Source of the DNA: Bradyrhizobium sp. STM 3843
GTDB lineage: Bacteria; Pseudomonadota; Alphaproteobacteria; Rhizobiales; Xanthobacteraceae
Direction: 5' to 3'
Assembly (NCBI RefSeq): GCF_000239815.1
Contig: NZ_CAFK01000323.1
Coordinates: forward strand, 29,572 to 93,571
DNA length: 64,000 bases
A program made the position numbers and the translations under genes. The notes below the pieces were generated by a model. That model did not search any database, was not told the DNA's origin, and was given only the letters and a program-made list of their open reading frames with translations. Below, one piece after another: positions 63,970-64,000 of the stretch (positions are counted from its first letter, which is position 1; each line of letters opens with the position of its first letter).

Positions 63970-64000
63970 GCGGGGGTGGGGGTCCGCATCGGCAGTCTTT

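Overview
This high-GC window reads as core chromosome of an alphaproteobacterium, most likely Bradyrhizobium or a close Nitrobacteraceae relative. The main pointers are a split transhydrogenase (pntAA, pntAB, pntB), a SAM-II riboswitch in front of metX, the GapR nucleoid protein, CtrA-type TTAA-N7-TTAA sites, a Rhizobiales-style tolQRAB/pal/cpoB/tilS/ftsH stretch, and many DUFs typical of this group (DUF2125, DUF1036, DUF1244, DUF882, DUF2852, DUF465). Genus assignment is an inference from gene content. I see no rRNA, tRNA, CRISPR array, insertion sequence or prophage.

Layout. 0-4.2 kb: an MJ0042 zinc-ribbon protein (cut by the left edge) divergent from ftsE-ftsX, then a YdcF-like protein and plsC. 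4.2-9.0 kb: a ChaC-like cyclotransferase, a DUF2125 protein and a minus-strand aromatic operon (chorismate mutase fusion, hisC-type aminotransferase, tyrC). 9.2-11.3 kb: SAM-II riboswitch with a visible attenuator, then metX-metW. 11.3-14.4 kb: intergenic palindromic repeats, two YCII-family proteins, and a TetR regulator with a DUF2852 membrane protein that share a 19-bp operator design. 14.8-27.5 kb: tolQ-tolR-tolA-tolB, a membrane GGDEF/EAL protein, a FeeM/AHL-synthase-like acyltransferase behind a perfect CtrA box, pal, cpoB, tilS and ftsH. 27.6-33.5 kb: two polytopic GT-C-like membrane proteins around a TetR gene, then pyk and a DUF1036 protein. 33.7-42.7 kb: DUF1244, gapR, two peptidoglycan enzymes (DUF882/M15 and a YkuD L,D-transpeptidase), an orphan NtrC-type regulator and an M3 oligopeptidase, the last two sharing an intergenic CtrA box. 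42.8-43.4 kb: an AbrB/MazE-type antitoxin with a Doc/Fic toxin. 43.5-46.7 kb: a 50-residue aa3-oxidase subunit IV and pntAA-pntAB-pntB. 46.7-51.4 kb: an alpha/beta hydrolase, two cation/proton antiporters, a cupin and a Pro/Ala-rich membrane protein. 51.6-53.7 kb: rpsU and purE-purK. 53.9-56 kb: a soluble diguanylate cyclase and four very small proteins. 56-64 kb: an LhgO-like FAD oxidoreductase, a PAS-(S)GDEF-EAL protein, a GlpD-like dehydrogenase and the start of a polyamine-type ABC transporter.

How the genes fit together. The dominant theme is the cell envelope and its growth cycle: FtsEX, Tol-Pal-CpoB, FtsH, L,D-transpeptidase, M15 peptidase and PlsC, with c-di-GMP enzymes and CtrA-type sites interleaved. 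The rest is housekeeping: aromatic amino acid, methionine and purine synthesis, glycolysis and NADPH balance. The most unusual local arrangements are the diguanylate-cyclase/acyltransferase pair lying inside the Tol-Pal cluster under a CtrA box, the chorismate mutase fused to an eroded prephenate-dehydratase-like half, the TetR pair of matching operators, and the riboswitch whose mutually exclusive hairpins can be read directly.
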